Shown here: piece after piece, positions 34,338 to 42,885 of the stretch
Numbering within the stretch: position 1 is the stretch's first letter
How the letters are laid out: every line of letters begins with the position of its first letter
From: Ahrensia sp. R2A130
GTDB lineage: Bacteria; Pseudomonadota; Alphaproteobacteria; Rhizobiales; Rhizobiaceae
DNA: 64,000 bases
NCBI RefSeq assembly: GCF_000179775.1
Contig: NZ_AEEB01000016.1
Span: 1-64,000 of the forward strand
Reading direction: 5' to 3'
Made by a program: the position numbers and the translations under genes
The notes under the pieces: generated by a model
The model's database searches: none
What the model saw: the letters and a program-made list of their open reading frames with translations, nothing else
What the model was told of the DNA's origin: nothing

Positions 34338-35468
34338 ATGACTAAAATTCCCGTCACACATGTCGGCTCTCTGCCCCGCACCCAAAAGGTGGTCGATTTC
34401 ATTTTCGCTCGCGAAAAAGGTGAGGACTACGATCAGGCCGCCTTCGACACCGCTATGCGCGATGCCGTCGATGAAACCGTGCGCCGCCAAAAAGAGGCCG
34501 GTGTCGATATCGTCTCCGATGGCGAGACGTCGAAGATCAGCTACGCCACCTATGTAAAAGACCGCTACACCGGCTTTTCCGGCGACAGCGACCGCAACGC
34601 CCCTGCTGACCTGAAGATGTTCCCGTCCTTTCTGGAGCGCCAGAAGGACTCCGGCGGAACCCCCACCTATGCCCGCCCGCAATGCACCGGTGATGTGAAA
34701 TCGAAGGGCAACGATGATCTCGATAAGGACATTGCGAACCTCACGGGTGCGATGAAAAAGCATGGCGTCGAGCGCGGCTTCATGAACGCGGCTTCGCCCG
34801 GTGTGATCTCGTTGTTCCTGCAAAATGCCCACTACAAAACGCGCGACGCTTATCTTGCAGCGCTCGCAGACGCGATGAAGCAGGAATACGAAACCATTGT
34901 TGCCGCCGGTCTCGACATCAATCTCGATTGCCCTGATCTCGCGTTGTCTCGCCACATGCTGTTCAGCGATTTGTCGGATGCCGAGTTCCTGAAGATTGCA
35001 GACAGCCACGTGGAAGCGCTGAACTATGCGCTGTCCAACGTGCCGAAAGAGAAGGTGCGGGTGCATATCTGCTGGGGCAATTACGAAGGCCCCCACTGCT
35101 GCGATATCCCCATGGATACGGTCTTTTCCACGTTGATGAAGGTCGATGCGCGATACGTTTTGTTCGAAACATCGAACCCGCGCCATGCCCATGAGTGGAC
35201 CGTTTTCCGCGACCGCCAGAGCGAAATTCCCGACGACAAAGTGCTCGTTCCCGGGGTCGTGGACACCACGACTAACTTCATCGAACATCCCGAAGTGGTG
35301 GCTCAACGGCTTGAGCGTTTCACCAGCATTGTCGGCGCGGATCGCGTTGTTGCAGGCTCCGATTGCGGCTTTGGAACTTTTGCGGGTTACGGCGCAATCG
35401 ACCCTGAAATCGCCTATGCAAAGCTCGCGACACTGGCGGAAGGGGCTGGTCTCGCCAGCGACCGCTAA
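34338..35468 (+). CDS. MetE-core-like zinc methyl/alkyl transferase
   Basis: A 376-residue protein matching only the C-terminal catalytic half of cobalamin-independent methionine synthase (MetE), a family that also holds epoxyalkane:coenzyme M transferase. All four zinc ligands are visible: H243 and C245 in RVHICWGN, E277 in FETSNPR and C343 in GSDCGF. HVGSLPR (8-14) is the family N-terminal motif. No N-terminal MetE duplicate is present, so it is not a classical MetE. It probably moves a methyl or alkyl group to or from a thiol, perhaps demethylating the substrate. The ATG at 34338 is preferred over TTG at 34323. Confidence 0.82.
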   Translation: MTKIPVTHVGSLPRTQKVVDFIFAREKGEDYDQAAFDTAMRDAVDETVRRQKEAGVDIVSDGETSKISYATYVKDRYTGFSGDSDRNAPADLKMFPSFLERQKDSGGTPTYARPQCTGDVKSKGNDDLDKDIANLTGAMKKHGVERGFMNAASPGVISLFLQNAHYKTRDAYLAALADAMKQEYETIVAAGLDINLDCPDLALSRHMLFSDLSDAEFLKIADSHVEALNYALSNVPKEKVRVHICWGNYEGPHCCDIPMDTVFSTLMKVDARYVLFETSNPRHAHEWTVFRDRQSEIPDDKVLVPGVVDTTTNFIEHPEVVAQRLERFTSIVGADRVVAGSDCGFGTFAGYGAIDPEIAYAKLATLAEGAGLASDR

Positions 35469-35474
35469 CACGGT

Positions 35475-36356
35475 TTGAACGCTACCTTCACGATCCGCGA
35501 TCACACGTTACATGCTCCGTCGCTACCGGCAGGGCTATATCCGGTCGCCACGCCCATCGGCAATCTGGGCGACATAACATTGCGCGCTTTGGAAACGCTG
35601 GCGGCTGCGGACGTGATAGCCTGTGAGGACACACGGACCAGTGGAGTTCTGCTGAAGCGCTACGGGATCGACGGTAAGCGTGTCTCCTATAACGAGCACA
35701 ACGCCGCCGAACGCGGCCCGGATCTGTTGCGTCAGATCGAAGCCGGTGCGTCTGTTGCGCTCATCAGCGATGCCGGAACACCGCTCGTCAGCGACCCCGG
35801 CCTGCGGCTGGTGCGCGACTGCGCTGCCGCTGGACTGACCGTGGTGCCATTGCCGGGCGCAAGCGCACCGCTGGCCGCATTGGTTGGCAGTGGCTTGGGT
35901 GAGGGGGAGTTCCGTTTCGTCGGTTTCCTGCCCAACAAACAGCAGGCCCGCCGCAGCCGGTTGGATGAACTGAAGGCAGACGCTGCAACACTGGTTCTCT
36001 TTGAAAGCCCTAACCGCATCGTCGATATGCTGACGGACGCCGCTGAAGTCTTTGGCTCTGAAAGGCCTGCCGTGGTCGCCCGCGAATTGACGAAAATGCA
36101 CGAGACATTCCATCGCGGAAACCTAGTCGAACTGGCTGAAGAGTTTTCGCAGATGGAACGCGTTCGGGGCGAAATTGCTCTCGTCATCGCACCCGCTCCA
36201 CCGGCAGAATTCAACACTTCCGACACCGATGACTTGCTGCGAAACGCGTTGGTCGAGATGAAGACCAAAGATGCGGCAGCTCATGTCGCGGCGCTCACCG
36301 GTGAACCGCGCCAGGCGCTCTACGCCCGCGCGTTGGCCATGAAGAACGAGCGGTGA
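35475..36356 (+). CDS. rsmI: 16S rRNA (cytidine1402-2'-O)-methyltransferase
   Basis: SAM-dependent tetrapyrrole-methylase-fold enzyme that 2'-O-methylates C1402 in the ribosomal decoding centre. It has VATPIGNLGDITLRALE (about 24-40), CEDTR, SDAGTPLVSDPG and FESPNRI, all hallmarks of RsmI. The length of 293 residues is normal. It starts with TTG at 35475, 6 bp after the MetE-like gene, with no good ribosome-binding site, so the true start could be slightly further in. It is followed by yraN with a GTGA overlap. Confidence 0.93.
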   Translation: MNATFTIRDHTLHAPSLPAGLYPVATPIGNLGDITLRALETLAAADVIACEDTRTSGVLLKRYGIDGKRVSYNEHNAAERGPDLLRQIEAGASVALISDAGTPLVSDPGLRLVRDCAAAGLTVVPLPGASAPLAALVGSGLGEGEFRFVGFLPNKQQARRSRLDELKADAATLVLFESPNRIVDMLTDAAEVFGSERPAVVARELTKMHETFHRGNLVELAEEFSQMERVRGEIALVIAPAPPAEFNTSDTDDLLRNALVEMKTKDAAAHVAALTGEPRQALYARALAMKNER

Positions 36357-36718
36357 GACACAAACCTCAAGATGCCCGTCTTGCGGCCTATCGCAAAGGC
36401 CATCGTGCCGAGTGGCTGGCGCTGATCGCGCTTATATTTAAAGGCTACCGCCCCGTTGCCCGCCGTGCGCGAAACACGTTTGGTGAAATCGACCTGATCG
36501 TTCGAAAGGGTGCGCTTATCGTCTTCGTTGAAGTGAAAGCGCGCGTAAGTGAGGGCGAAGCGTTGGACGCTGTTGGCTACGCCGCCCAAAGACGCATCGA
36601 GGCCGCAGGCGAACAGTGGATTGCCGAACAAGCTGATGCCGCAAAACTGAACTGGCGCTTCGATGTCGTGGCCGTGAAACCATGGAAATGGCCCGTTCAT
36701 TTTATCGACGTTTGGTGA
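36353..36718 (+). CDS. yraN: UPF0102 family protein YraN
   Basis: A 121-residue protein of the UPF0102 family, with a restriction-endonuclease-like core (FGEIDLIVRKGALIVFVEVKAR, the E...D...ExK pattern). Cellular role unknown, possibly nucleic acid processing. The GTG start overlaps the rsmI stop; this pairing is common in proteobacteria. It ends 1 bp before the convergent phosphatidyltransferase gene. Confidence 0.9.
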   Translation: MRHKPQDARLAAYRKGHRAEWLALIALIFKGYRPVARRARNTFGEIDLIVRKGALIVFVEVKARVSEGEALDAVGYAAQRRIEAAGEQWIAEQADAAKLNWRFDVVAVKPWKWPVHFIDVW

Positions 36719-36719
36719 A

Positions 36720-37328
36720 TTAGCCGAACGTCCGATACGCCATCAAGAAGCGGGAGATCGTGGTCCACACCACCATCGCGGCATAGATATAGGCCAACAC
36801 GGCAAACCAACCCGGCAGCAAACAGAACAGCACGAACGCGCAGATCGTCTCCGTCGCTTCAGTCAAACCCACCGTGTAGAGCAGGCTTTTGGAGCCGCGC
36901 TCGTCTTCCGCCAACCCCTGCTTTTCCGCCATCAGGGCGAAGGTCAGAAAGCTTGCGCCGTTGACGTAGAAGGTGAACAGCAGCACTGCGCCAGCGACAG
37001 CGTTGGCGGCTGGATCAAGGATGATAAAGGCCAATGGAATTGCGCCGTAAAAAGCGAAGTCCAGCACGATATCGAGAAAGCCGCCGAGGTCTGTTCCGCC
37101 TCCGGAATGCCTCGCGACCGCACCGTCCAGGCCATCGCAAATACGCGACACCAACAACATCACCGCGCCGGTCCATAGCCAGCCGAATGCAATCAACGCA
37201 GCTGCCAGCATGCCAAGCGCAAATCCGCTCCAGGTTACGCCATTCGCCGTCATGCCTGTCGCGGCCAGCCGAGCTGCACCACGGTTCAGCCACGGGTCGA
37301 TGTGGCGTCGTATGGATGTGTCCAGCAT
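36720..37328 (-). CDS. CDP-alcohol phosphatidyltransferase family protein
   Basis: Integral membrane enzyme of 202 residues that joins a CDP-linked diacylglycerol or sugar alcohol to an acceptor alcohol. The signature D-x2-D-G-x2-A-R-x8-G-x3-D-x3-D is visible in DGLDGAVARHSGGGTDLGG. Several hydrophobic helices follow. The ATG at 37328 has GAGGAG upstream. Which alcohol is used (glycerol phosphate, inositol, archaetidyl-type) cannot be said. Confidence 0.87.
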   Translation of the reverse strand: MLDTSIRRHIDPWLNRGAARLAATGMTANGVTWSGFALGMLAAALIAFGWLWTGAVMLLVSRICDGLDGAVARHSGGGTDLGGFLDIVLDFAFYGAIPLAFIILDPAANAVAGAVLLFTFYVNGASFLTFALMAEKQGLAEDERGSKSLLYTVGLTEATETICAFVLFCLLPGWFAVLAYIYAAMVVWTTISRFLMAYRTFG

Positions 37329-37440
37329 GTTACAAACTCCTCGCGCCCGCATGTGTGACGGGCAAGCGCATTGATGGCTTTCCCTTGTGGGTCTATCAAG
37401 TCGTGATGTGCAAAACCCGCGACCCTTTGGAATGCCTGCG

Positions 37441-37845
37441 ATGAGCGGAATTTATGAAGCCACCACCCACGGCATACGTGTCACCGTGCAACCGCAATAT
37501 CTCGAAGAGCGGTCATCGCCACATGAAGGGCAATGGGTGTGGGCCTATGAGGTGAAGTTGGAAAACCTCGGTCAGGACACGGTGAAACTGCTGACGCGGC
37601 AATGGCTCATCATCGACGCCAACGGCACACGCGAGGAAGTGCGTGGCGATGGTGTTGTGGGCGACCAGCCCATGCTGAACCCCGGCGACGAATACACCTA
37701 CACATCGGGTTGTCCGTTGAAGACGCCGTCCGGTTTCATGTCGGGCAGCTACGGAATGGTGGATGGGGAAGGGCAAGGTTTTGATGTCGAGATCCCGGCC
37801 TTTTCTCTCGATTTGCCCCACGCCACCGGTCGTGCGTTGAACTGA
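37441..37845 (+). CDS. apaG: ApaG domain protein
   Basis: A 134-residue ApaG protein, an immunoglobulin-like beta fold linked in enterobacteria to Co2+/Mg2+ resistance. VWAYEVKLENLG, LLTRQWLIIDANG and GDQPMLNPGDEYTYTSGCPL are diagnostic. The ATG at 37441 gives the usual length; the frame is open further upstream. Divergent from the phosphatidyltransferase, 12 bp before the trkH-like gene. Confidence 0.92.
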   Translation: MSGIYEATTHGIRVTVQPQYLEERSSPHEGQWVWAYEVKLENLGQDTVKLLTRQWLIIDANGTREEVRGDGVVGDQPMLNPGDEYTYTSGCPLKTPSGFMSGSYGMVDGEGQGFDVEIPAFSLDLPHATGRALN

Positions 37846-37857
37846 TGTGACCAACCG

Positions 37858-39375
37858 ATGACCCCGTTCGACGAAGAGGCAGCACCGCAAAACCGCTGGA
37901 CACCTGCGCCCGCTGGTGCCCGCGCGTTCATCGACCCGCGACCGATTGTACTCGTCATCGGGGCGCTGGTGTTCATGCTGGGTGCTGCGATGTTGCTGCC
38001 AGCGTTTGCAGACTTCATCGTGGGCGATGCCGACTGGCAGATTTTTGGCCTGTCCTCGCTGTTCACCATGTCTTGTGGCGGGGTGATGTTTCTCGCCACA
38101 CGCGGGTCCGGCCAAGGCCTGTCCACCCGACAAGCCTTTGTGATGACCGCTTTGGTTTGGGTGATGCTCGCCCTTTTCGCGTCACTTCCCTTCTACTGGT
38201 CCGGTGTGGTGCCTAGCTTCACCGACGCCTATTTTGAAAGCATCTCCGGCCTTACCACCACCGGTGCCACTGTGATGACGGGGCTGGATGATATGCCGCC
38301 GGGCATTTTGCTCTGGCGGGGCATCATGCAGTGGCTTGGTGGATTGGGCATCATCGTCATGGCCGTGTCCGTTCTGCCCATGTTGCAGATCGGCGGTATG
38401 CAGCTGTTCAAGGCGGAAGCCTTCGATACGCCTGAAAAAATCCTGCCCCGCGCGCAGCAGATTTCCGGTTTCATGACGTTGATCTTCCTCAACCTCACCG
38501 GTCTGTGCATGTTGGCTTATCTGATGGCGGGTATGAGTTTTCTCGATGCGCTGGTGCATGCGATGACCACGGTAGCAACCGGCGGCTTCTCCACGCGCGA
38601 TGCTTCATTGGGCTATTTCGACAGCACCGCAATCGATATGATCGCAACCACATTTATGGTGGTCGGTTCACTGCCATTCCTGCTGTATGTGCAAGCGCTG
38701 CAGGGCAGTTGGAAACCGCTGGGTACGGACGGCCAGGTACGTGCTTTCCTAACTCTTCTATGCGGAACCATCATCTTCGCGTGGTCGCTGGAAATCGCCT
38801 ACGGCGTACGTGCCGGTTGGGAAGCGCTGCGCTTTGCCACTGTCAATGTGACGTCGATTCTCACAGGTACAGGTTACGCCACCACGGCTTACGATGGTTG
38901 GGGGCCAGCGGCGGTGGCGTTCTTTTTCTTCCTCATGTTCATCGGCGGCTGCGCCGGTTCCACATCCTGCGGCATCAAGATTTTCCGCTTTCAGGTGCTG
39001 TTTCAAAACGTGAAGCAACACTTGGCACAGGTGCTTTACCCCAACGGCATCTTCACCCAGAAATTCAACGGTCGCCCCATCGCTGATGATGTGACGTCGG
39101 CTGTGATGAGCTTTTTCTTCCTCTATATTTTCACATTTGCAGTCTCAGCCACCGCACTGTCCATCGCTGGTGTTGATACGTTGACCGCCTTGTCGGGTGC
39201 AGGTTCTGCCATCTCGAATGTCGGTCCGGGTTTGGGCGCGCTCATCGGGCCAGCGGGCAATTACCAACCGTTGCCGGATGTGGCGAAGTGGATATTGCTC
39301 ATAACAATGCTGATCGGGCGGTTGGAATTGTTCACAGTTCTGGTCATTTTAAGCCCACGTTTCTGGCGGGCTTAA
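37858..39375 (+). CDS. TrkH-family potassium uptake protein
   Basis: Inner-membrane K+ translocating subunit of a Trk system, 505 residues, with a repeated M1-P-M2 pattern. Pore-loop segments are recognisable as SGLTTTGATV, ATGGFSTRDAS, LTGTGYATT and SAISNVGPGLG, the four selectivity-filter loops. TrkA, the regulatory partner, is not in this window. The N-terminus has about 25 hydrophilic residues before the first helix. Confidence 0.93.
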   Translation: MTPFDEEAAPQNRWTPAPAGARAFIDPRPIVLVIGALVFMLGAAMLLPAFADFIVGDADWQIFGLSSLFTMSCGGVMFLATRGSGQGLSTRQAFVMTALVWVMLALFASLPFYWSGVVPSFTDAYFESISGLTTTGATVMTGLDDMPPGILLWRGIMQWLGGLGIIVMAVSVLPMLQIGGMQLFKAEAFDTPEKILPRAQQISGFMTLIFLNLTGLCMLAYLMAGMSFLDALVHAMTTVATGGFSTRDASLGYFDSTAIDMIATTFMVVGSLPFLLYVQALQGSWKPLGTDGQVRAFLTLLCGTIIFAWSLEIAYGVRAGWEALRFATVNVTSILTGTGYATTAYDGWGPAAVAFFFFLMFIGGCAGSTSCGIKIFRFQVLFQNVKQHLAQVLYPNGIFTQKFNGRPIADDVTSAVMSFFFLYIFTFAVSATALSIAGVDTLTALSGAGSAISNVGPGLGALIGPAGNYQPLPDVAKWILLITMLIGRLELFTVLVILSPRFWRA

Positions 39376-39381
39376 AGAACT

Positions 39382-42300
39382 TCATTCGGCTGGCATAAGT
39401 CCAACCGGTTCACCCTTGCGGCCCTGCCGTTTGGACGAACCGAACAGCGCCCGCATGCCGTTGCCGATGTCATCGCCAATACCGATGAAAGCTGGAACTA
39501 GGAAGAGCACCAAAATCGTAGCCGACGCCAAGCCGAACACCATGGTGGTCGCCATGGGCAGCAGGAACTGCGCTTGCAGGCTTTTTTCAAACATCAGTGG
39601 AACAAGGCCGCCGATGGTGGTGAGCGAGGTGAGCAGCACGGCGCGCAAACGGTCGCGGCTGGCACCGATAGCAGCCTCGGACGGCTCATCACCCCCGTTC
39701 AAACGCTCGTCCAAACGGGTGACCAAAATGATGGAGTCGTTGACCAAAATACCGGCCAATCCCAACAGTCCGATGAAAGACAGGATGGTTAGTTTAATGC
39801 CGATGAGATAGTGCCCATAGACCGCGCCGACCACGCCGAACGGAATGATGAGCATCACCGCCAGCGGGCGCCAATAGCTCGCAAACACCCAGGCCAGCAC
39901 GATATAGATGATCGATAGCGCAATGATCGCGCCGATTTGTAGGTCGGCAAACGCTTCGCGCCGCTCTTCATCGCGCCCTGAATATTTGTAGTCGATGCCG
40001 AACCGATCAACGATTGCCGGTAGGCCGGATGCCTCCAGTGCTGCGATGGCCTCCTCGGTGGAGGACACGTTCGTATCGATATCTGCAGTCACGGATACAT
40101 TGGTTTTCCCATCGATCCGTTCGATAGCGGCAAAGCCTTGTTTCTCGGAAATCGACACGACTTCGGATAATGGCACGAAATCGCCTGCGGGGCTTTTCAG
40201 CTCAAAGTTCCGCAACGCTGCGGTACCGGCTTCGCGCATGACTTTGGAAACACGAATGGTCACCTCATCATCGCCATCGGCAAATTTGCGCGGAATTGCC
40301 CCCTCAAATGCGTTGCGCAATTGGCGGCCGACATTGTCGGTGCTGAAGCCTAGCGCGGCACCGCGCGGTAAAAGCTGCATCGTGAGCTCCGGCTTGCCAT
40401 AAGCAAGGTCGTCAGCAGCACCTGATACACCCGTAATCTGCGCGACCAAAGGTACGATAGCGGTCGCAGCTCCTTTCAAGACAGCAGCGTCCGGCCCCTG
40501 CAGTTGAATGTCGATATCACGTCCCGGAGGACCGCCACGAGATTCGAAAATAGCGGCACGGCGAACACCTGCAATCTTCGGCATGGCGCGCCGCCAAGCC
40601 TTTGTAATTTCGGGCGTTCGCACGGTGCGGACTTCCGATGAGGTAAGCTGCACGCGGATGGAGGCGACGTTATCGCCGGTGGAGCGACCGGCCTGTCCGA
40701 GCGTGGCGAAGCTTGCAACGATCAGTTTTTCATCGCCGCCGGTAAGCTCCTGCTCGGCCTGCTTGAGTGCTGCTTCGATGCGGGTGATGGCATCAATGGC
40801 CTTGTCTTCAGGCATACCTGCGTTGAATACGAGGCGGGCGTTGATGTTTTCGGCCTCTGCAGACGGGAAGAAGACGAAACCCACCTTGCCACCGCCAATC
40901 ATGCCCACCACGCCAACTGCAAACAGCGCGGCTGCGATCCCGATTGTCAGATAGCGGAAATGGTAAGTTCCGCGCACCATCTTGTCGAAGATGCCGTCGC
41001 GAAACCTGTTAAACTGCTTATCGAAACCACGGCGGAAGCGCCCGTCTTCGATAATGTCGCTGCGTCCGGCCTTCGCATCACGACGACGTTTCCAAACGCC
41101 CAGCAGCGCAAATATCGCCTCCATCGCAACTGATAGCGCGTAGGCGACGACCGCCAGTGCGCCGATAAACACCGGCCCGGAAACACTGGCGCGCTGCGCC
41201 TGAATGAAGTCCACCAACCCCTGCGCGGAACCCGGGAAAATTGGTAACGGTAGGTACCCTCTCACCCAACTCAACATGCCGTTGGAGAGTTCAACGAACC
41301 ATCCACCCGAGCCCGGTTCGGCAACGGACGTGGCGAAAACCCCGATCAAAAGCGCCAGCGTAAACTGCCGCCAGTATGACCAACGACGTTTGACGCGCGG
41401 TTGCAGCGTATGGGCCAGATGGCCCGGCAGGATAAGGAAACACTCGACCAGCGAAGCGATGATCACGGCCATCACCACGATGGGCAGCACCCCCATGATC
41501 TGCCCGATACCGCCTTGAATAACAAGGATTGGTCCGAAGGCTGCAAGCGTGGTGATCATGGCAGCGGAGACCGGCGTCACCATCTGACCGGCGCCGTTTT
41601 CAGCGGCCTCGTATGGGCCGTCCCCGGCGGTAAAACGGGTGGCGGTGTGCTCACCCACCACAATTGCGTCATCCACGATGATACCCAACATCATGATGAG
41701 GCCGAACAGCGAGATCATGTTGATGGACTGACCCAGCAACCACATGATGCCGATGGTAGCGAGCATGGCGACGGGAATACCCGCAGCCACCCAAAATGCG
41801 ATGCGTGCGTTCAGGAAGATGAACAGCACGGCGACGACGATCAACAAGCCACCAAGCCCGTTCGTCACCAGCAGCATGATGCGCTCGGTCAGCGCATTGG
41901 CTCGAATGTCGTATTGGTAAAGCTCCAGCCCGGCGGGCAGTTGGTCGGCCACTTCCGCAACATAGCTTTGCAACAGTTGGTTCGTGCGCAGCGTGTCGGC
42001 ACTGTCCGCACGTTGAATTTCGATCTGAATTGCCGGTTTGCCAGCGATGAAGCCGCGAGGTTCGCCGTCTTTATAACCATCGGTGATGGTGGCAATATCG
42101 CCCAGCAGCACCTTCTCGCCACTGTCGAAACTTCGAACCTCCAGCGCGGCTAGCTCGCGAGGCGTCTCGGCTTCTGCAAGTGTGCGAAGCTGTTTTTCAA
42201 CACTGCCTTCCATGTTTCCTGACGGCAGGTCGCGGGAGTTGGCCGAGATGGTATCGGAAACATCACCGATGGTGACGTTGAGCCGCCGCAACTCGCGTTC

Positions 42301-42882
42301 GGGAATATCTACATGCAGTTCACGGGTTCGCAGACCGGTGAAAATGATCTTGTCGATACCCCGTTCGATGAGGTCGTCGCGAATTTTCTTGGCGTAAAAG
42401 CGCAGGGCTGTTTCGGAAACATCGCCCGTCAGCGCCAGACGTGCCACGCGGTCGAAGCCTCGTGTTGATTGGCGCACAACCGGGGTTTCGGAATCCTCCG
42501 GCAAAAGCGTCACGGCCTTCACAGCCGTTTCCACCTCGCGCACCGCTTCCTTCATATCGACGCCGGTTTCGTATTCGATGCCGACGGATGCGATGCCTTC
42601 GCGCGCCCGCGATGTTAGCCTGTCGACGCCATCAAGATAGCGCAGTTCGGGTTCGAGAATTTCAAGGATACCCGCCTCTACATCTTCAGCACTCGCGCCG
42701 GACCATGCGACTGAAACTGTGACGACAGGTATTTCAATTTTCGGAAAAAACTGCGTGTTGATACGGCCTAGCGCAACAGCGCCGAAGATCACCATCAGCA
42801 CCATGACGAGGTTGGCGGCGTTGCGATGCCGCGCGAACAGGCTGACGAGGCCGGAAGCTCCGCCGATTTGCCGGGTTACCAT
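39382..42882 (-). CDS. RND-family efflux permease (AcrB/CzcA superfamily)
   Basis: Inner-membrane proton-driven efflux pump of 1166 residues, longer than AcrB (about 1050) because of an insert with extra hydrophobic segments between the two halves (about 510-640). Typical sequence is visible in the first helix region, ARHRNAANLVMVLM, in helix 4 (MISLFGLIMMLGIIVDDAIVV, with the proton-relay Asp pair) and in the repeated FIGLLGLAGILVNDSIIL. Substrate not predictable. Its upstream partner gene ends 3 bp before it. Confidence 0.92.
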   Translation of the reverse strand: MVTRQIGGASGLVSLFARHRNAANLVMVLMVIFGAVALGRINTQFFPKIEIPVVTVSVAWSGASAEDVEAGILEILEPELRYLDGVDRLTSRAREGIASVGIEYETGVDMKEAVREVETAVKAVTLLPEDSETPVVRQSTRGFDRVARLALTGDVSETALRFYAKKIRDDLIERGIDKIIFTGLRTRELHVDIPERELRRLNVTIGDVSDTISANSRDLPSGNMEGSVEKQLRTLAEAETPRELAALEVRSFDSGEKVLLGDIATITDGYKDGEPRGFIAGKPAIQIEIQRADSADTLRTNQLLQSYVAEVADQLPAGLELYQYDIRANALTERIMLLVTNGLGGLLIVVAVLFIFLNARIAFWVAAGIPVAMLATIGIMWLLGQSINMISLFGLIMMLGIIVDDAIVVGEHTATRFTAGDGPYEAAENGAGQMVTPVSAAMITTLAAFGPILVIQGGIGQIMGVLPIVVMAVIIASLVECFLILPGHLAHTLQPRVKRRWSYWRQFTLALLIGVFATSVAEPGSGGWFVELSNGMLSWVRGYLPLPIFPGSAQGLVDFIQAQRASVSGPVFIGALAVVAYALSVAMEAIFALLGVWKRRRDAKAGRSDIIEDGRFRRGFDKQFNRFRDGIFDKMVRGTYHFRYLTIGIAAALFAVGVVGMIGGGKVGFVFFPSAEAENINARLVFNAGMPEDKAIDAITRIEAALKQAEQELTGGDEKLIVASFATLGQAGRSTGDNVASIRVQLTSSEVRTVRTPEITKAWRRAMPKIAGVRRAAIFESRGGPPGRDIDIQLQGPDAAVLKGAATAIVPLVAQITGVSGAADDLAYGKPELTMQLLPRGAALGFSTDNVGRQLRNAFEGAIPRKFADGDDEVTIRVSKVMREAGTAALRNFELKSPAGDFVPLSEVVSISEKQGFAAIERIDGKTNVSVTADIDTNVSSTEEAIAALEASGLPAIVDRFGIDYKYSGRDEERREAFADLQIGAIIALSIIYIVLAWVFASYWRPLAVMLIIPFGVVGAVYGHYLIGIKLTILSFIGLLGLAGILVNDSIILVTRLDERLNGGDEPSEAAIGASRDRLRAVLLTSLTTIGGLVPLMFEKSLQAQFLLPMATTMVFGLASATILVLFLVPAFIGIGDDIGNGMRALFGSSKRQGRKGEPVGLMPAE

Positions 42883-42885
42883 CGT

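Noticed and set aside
34143-35504. 453-codon minus-strand frame
   Set aside because: Antisense to the MetE-core gene, whose zinc ligands are all intact; no family similarity seen.
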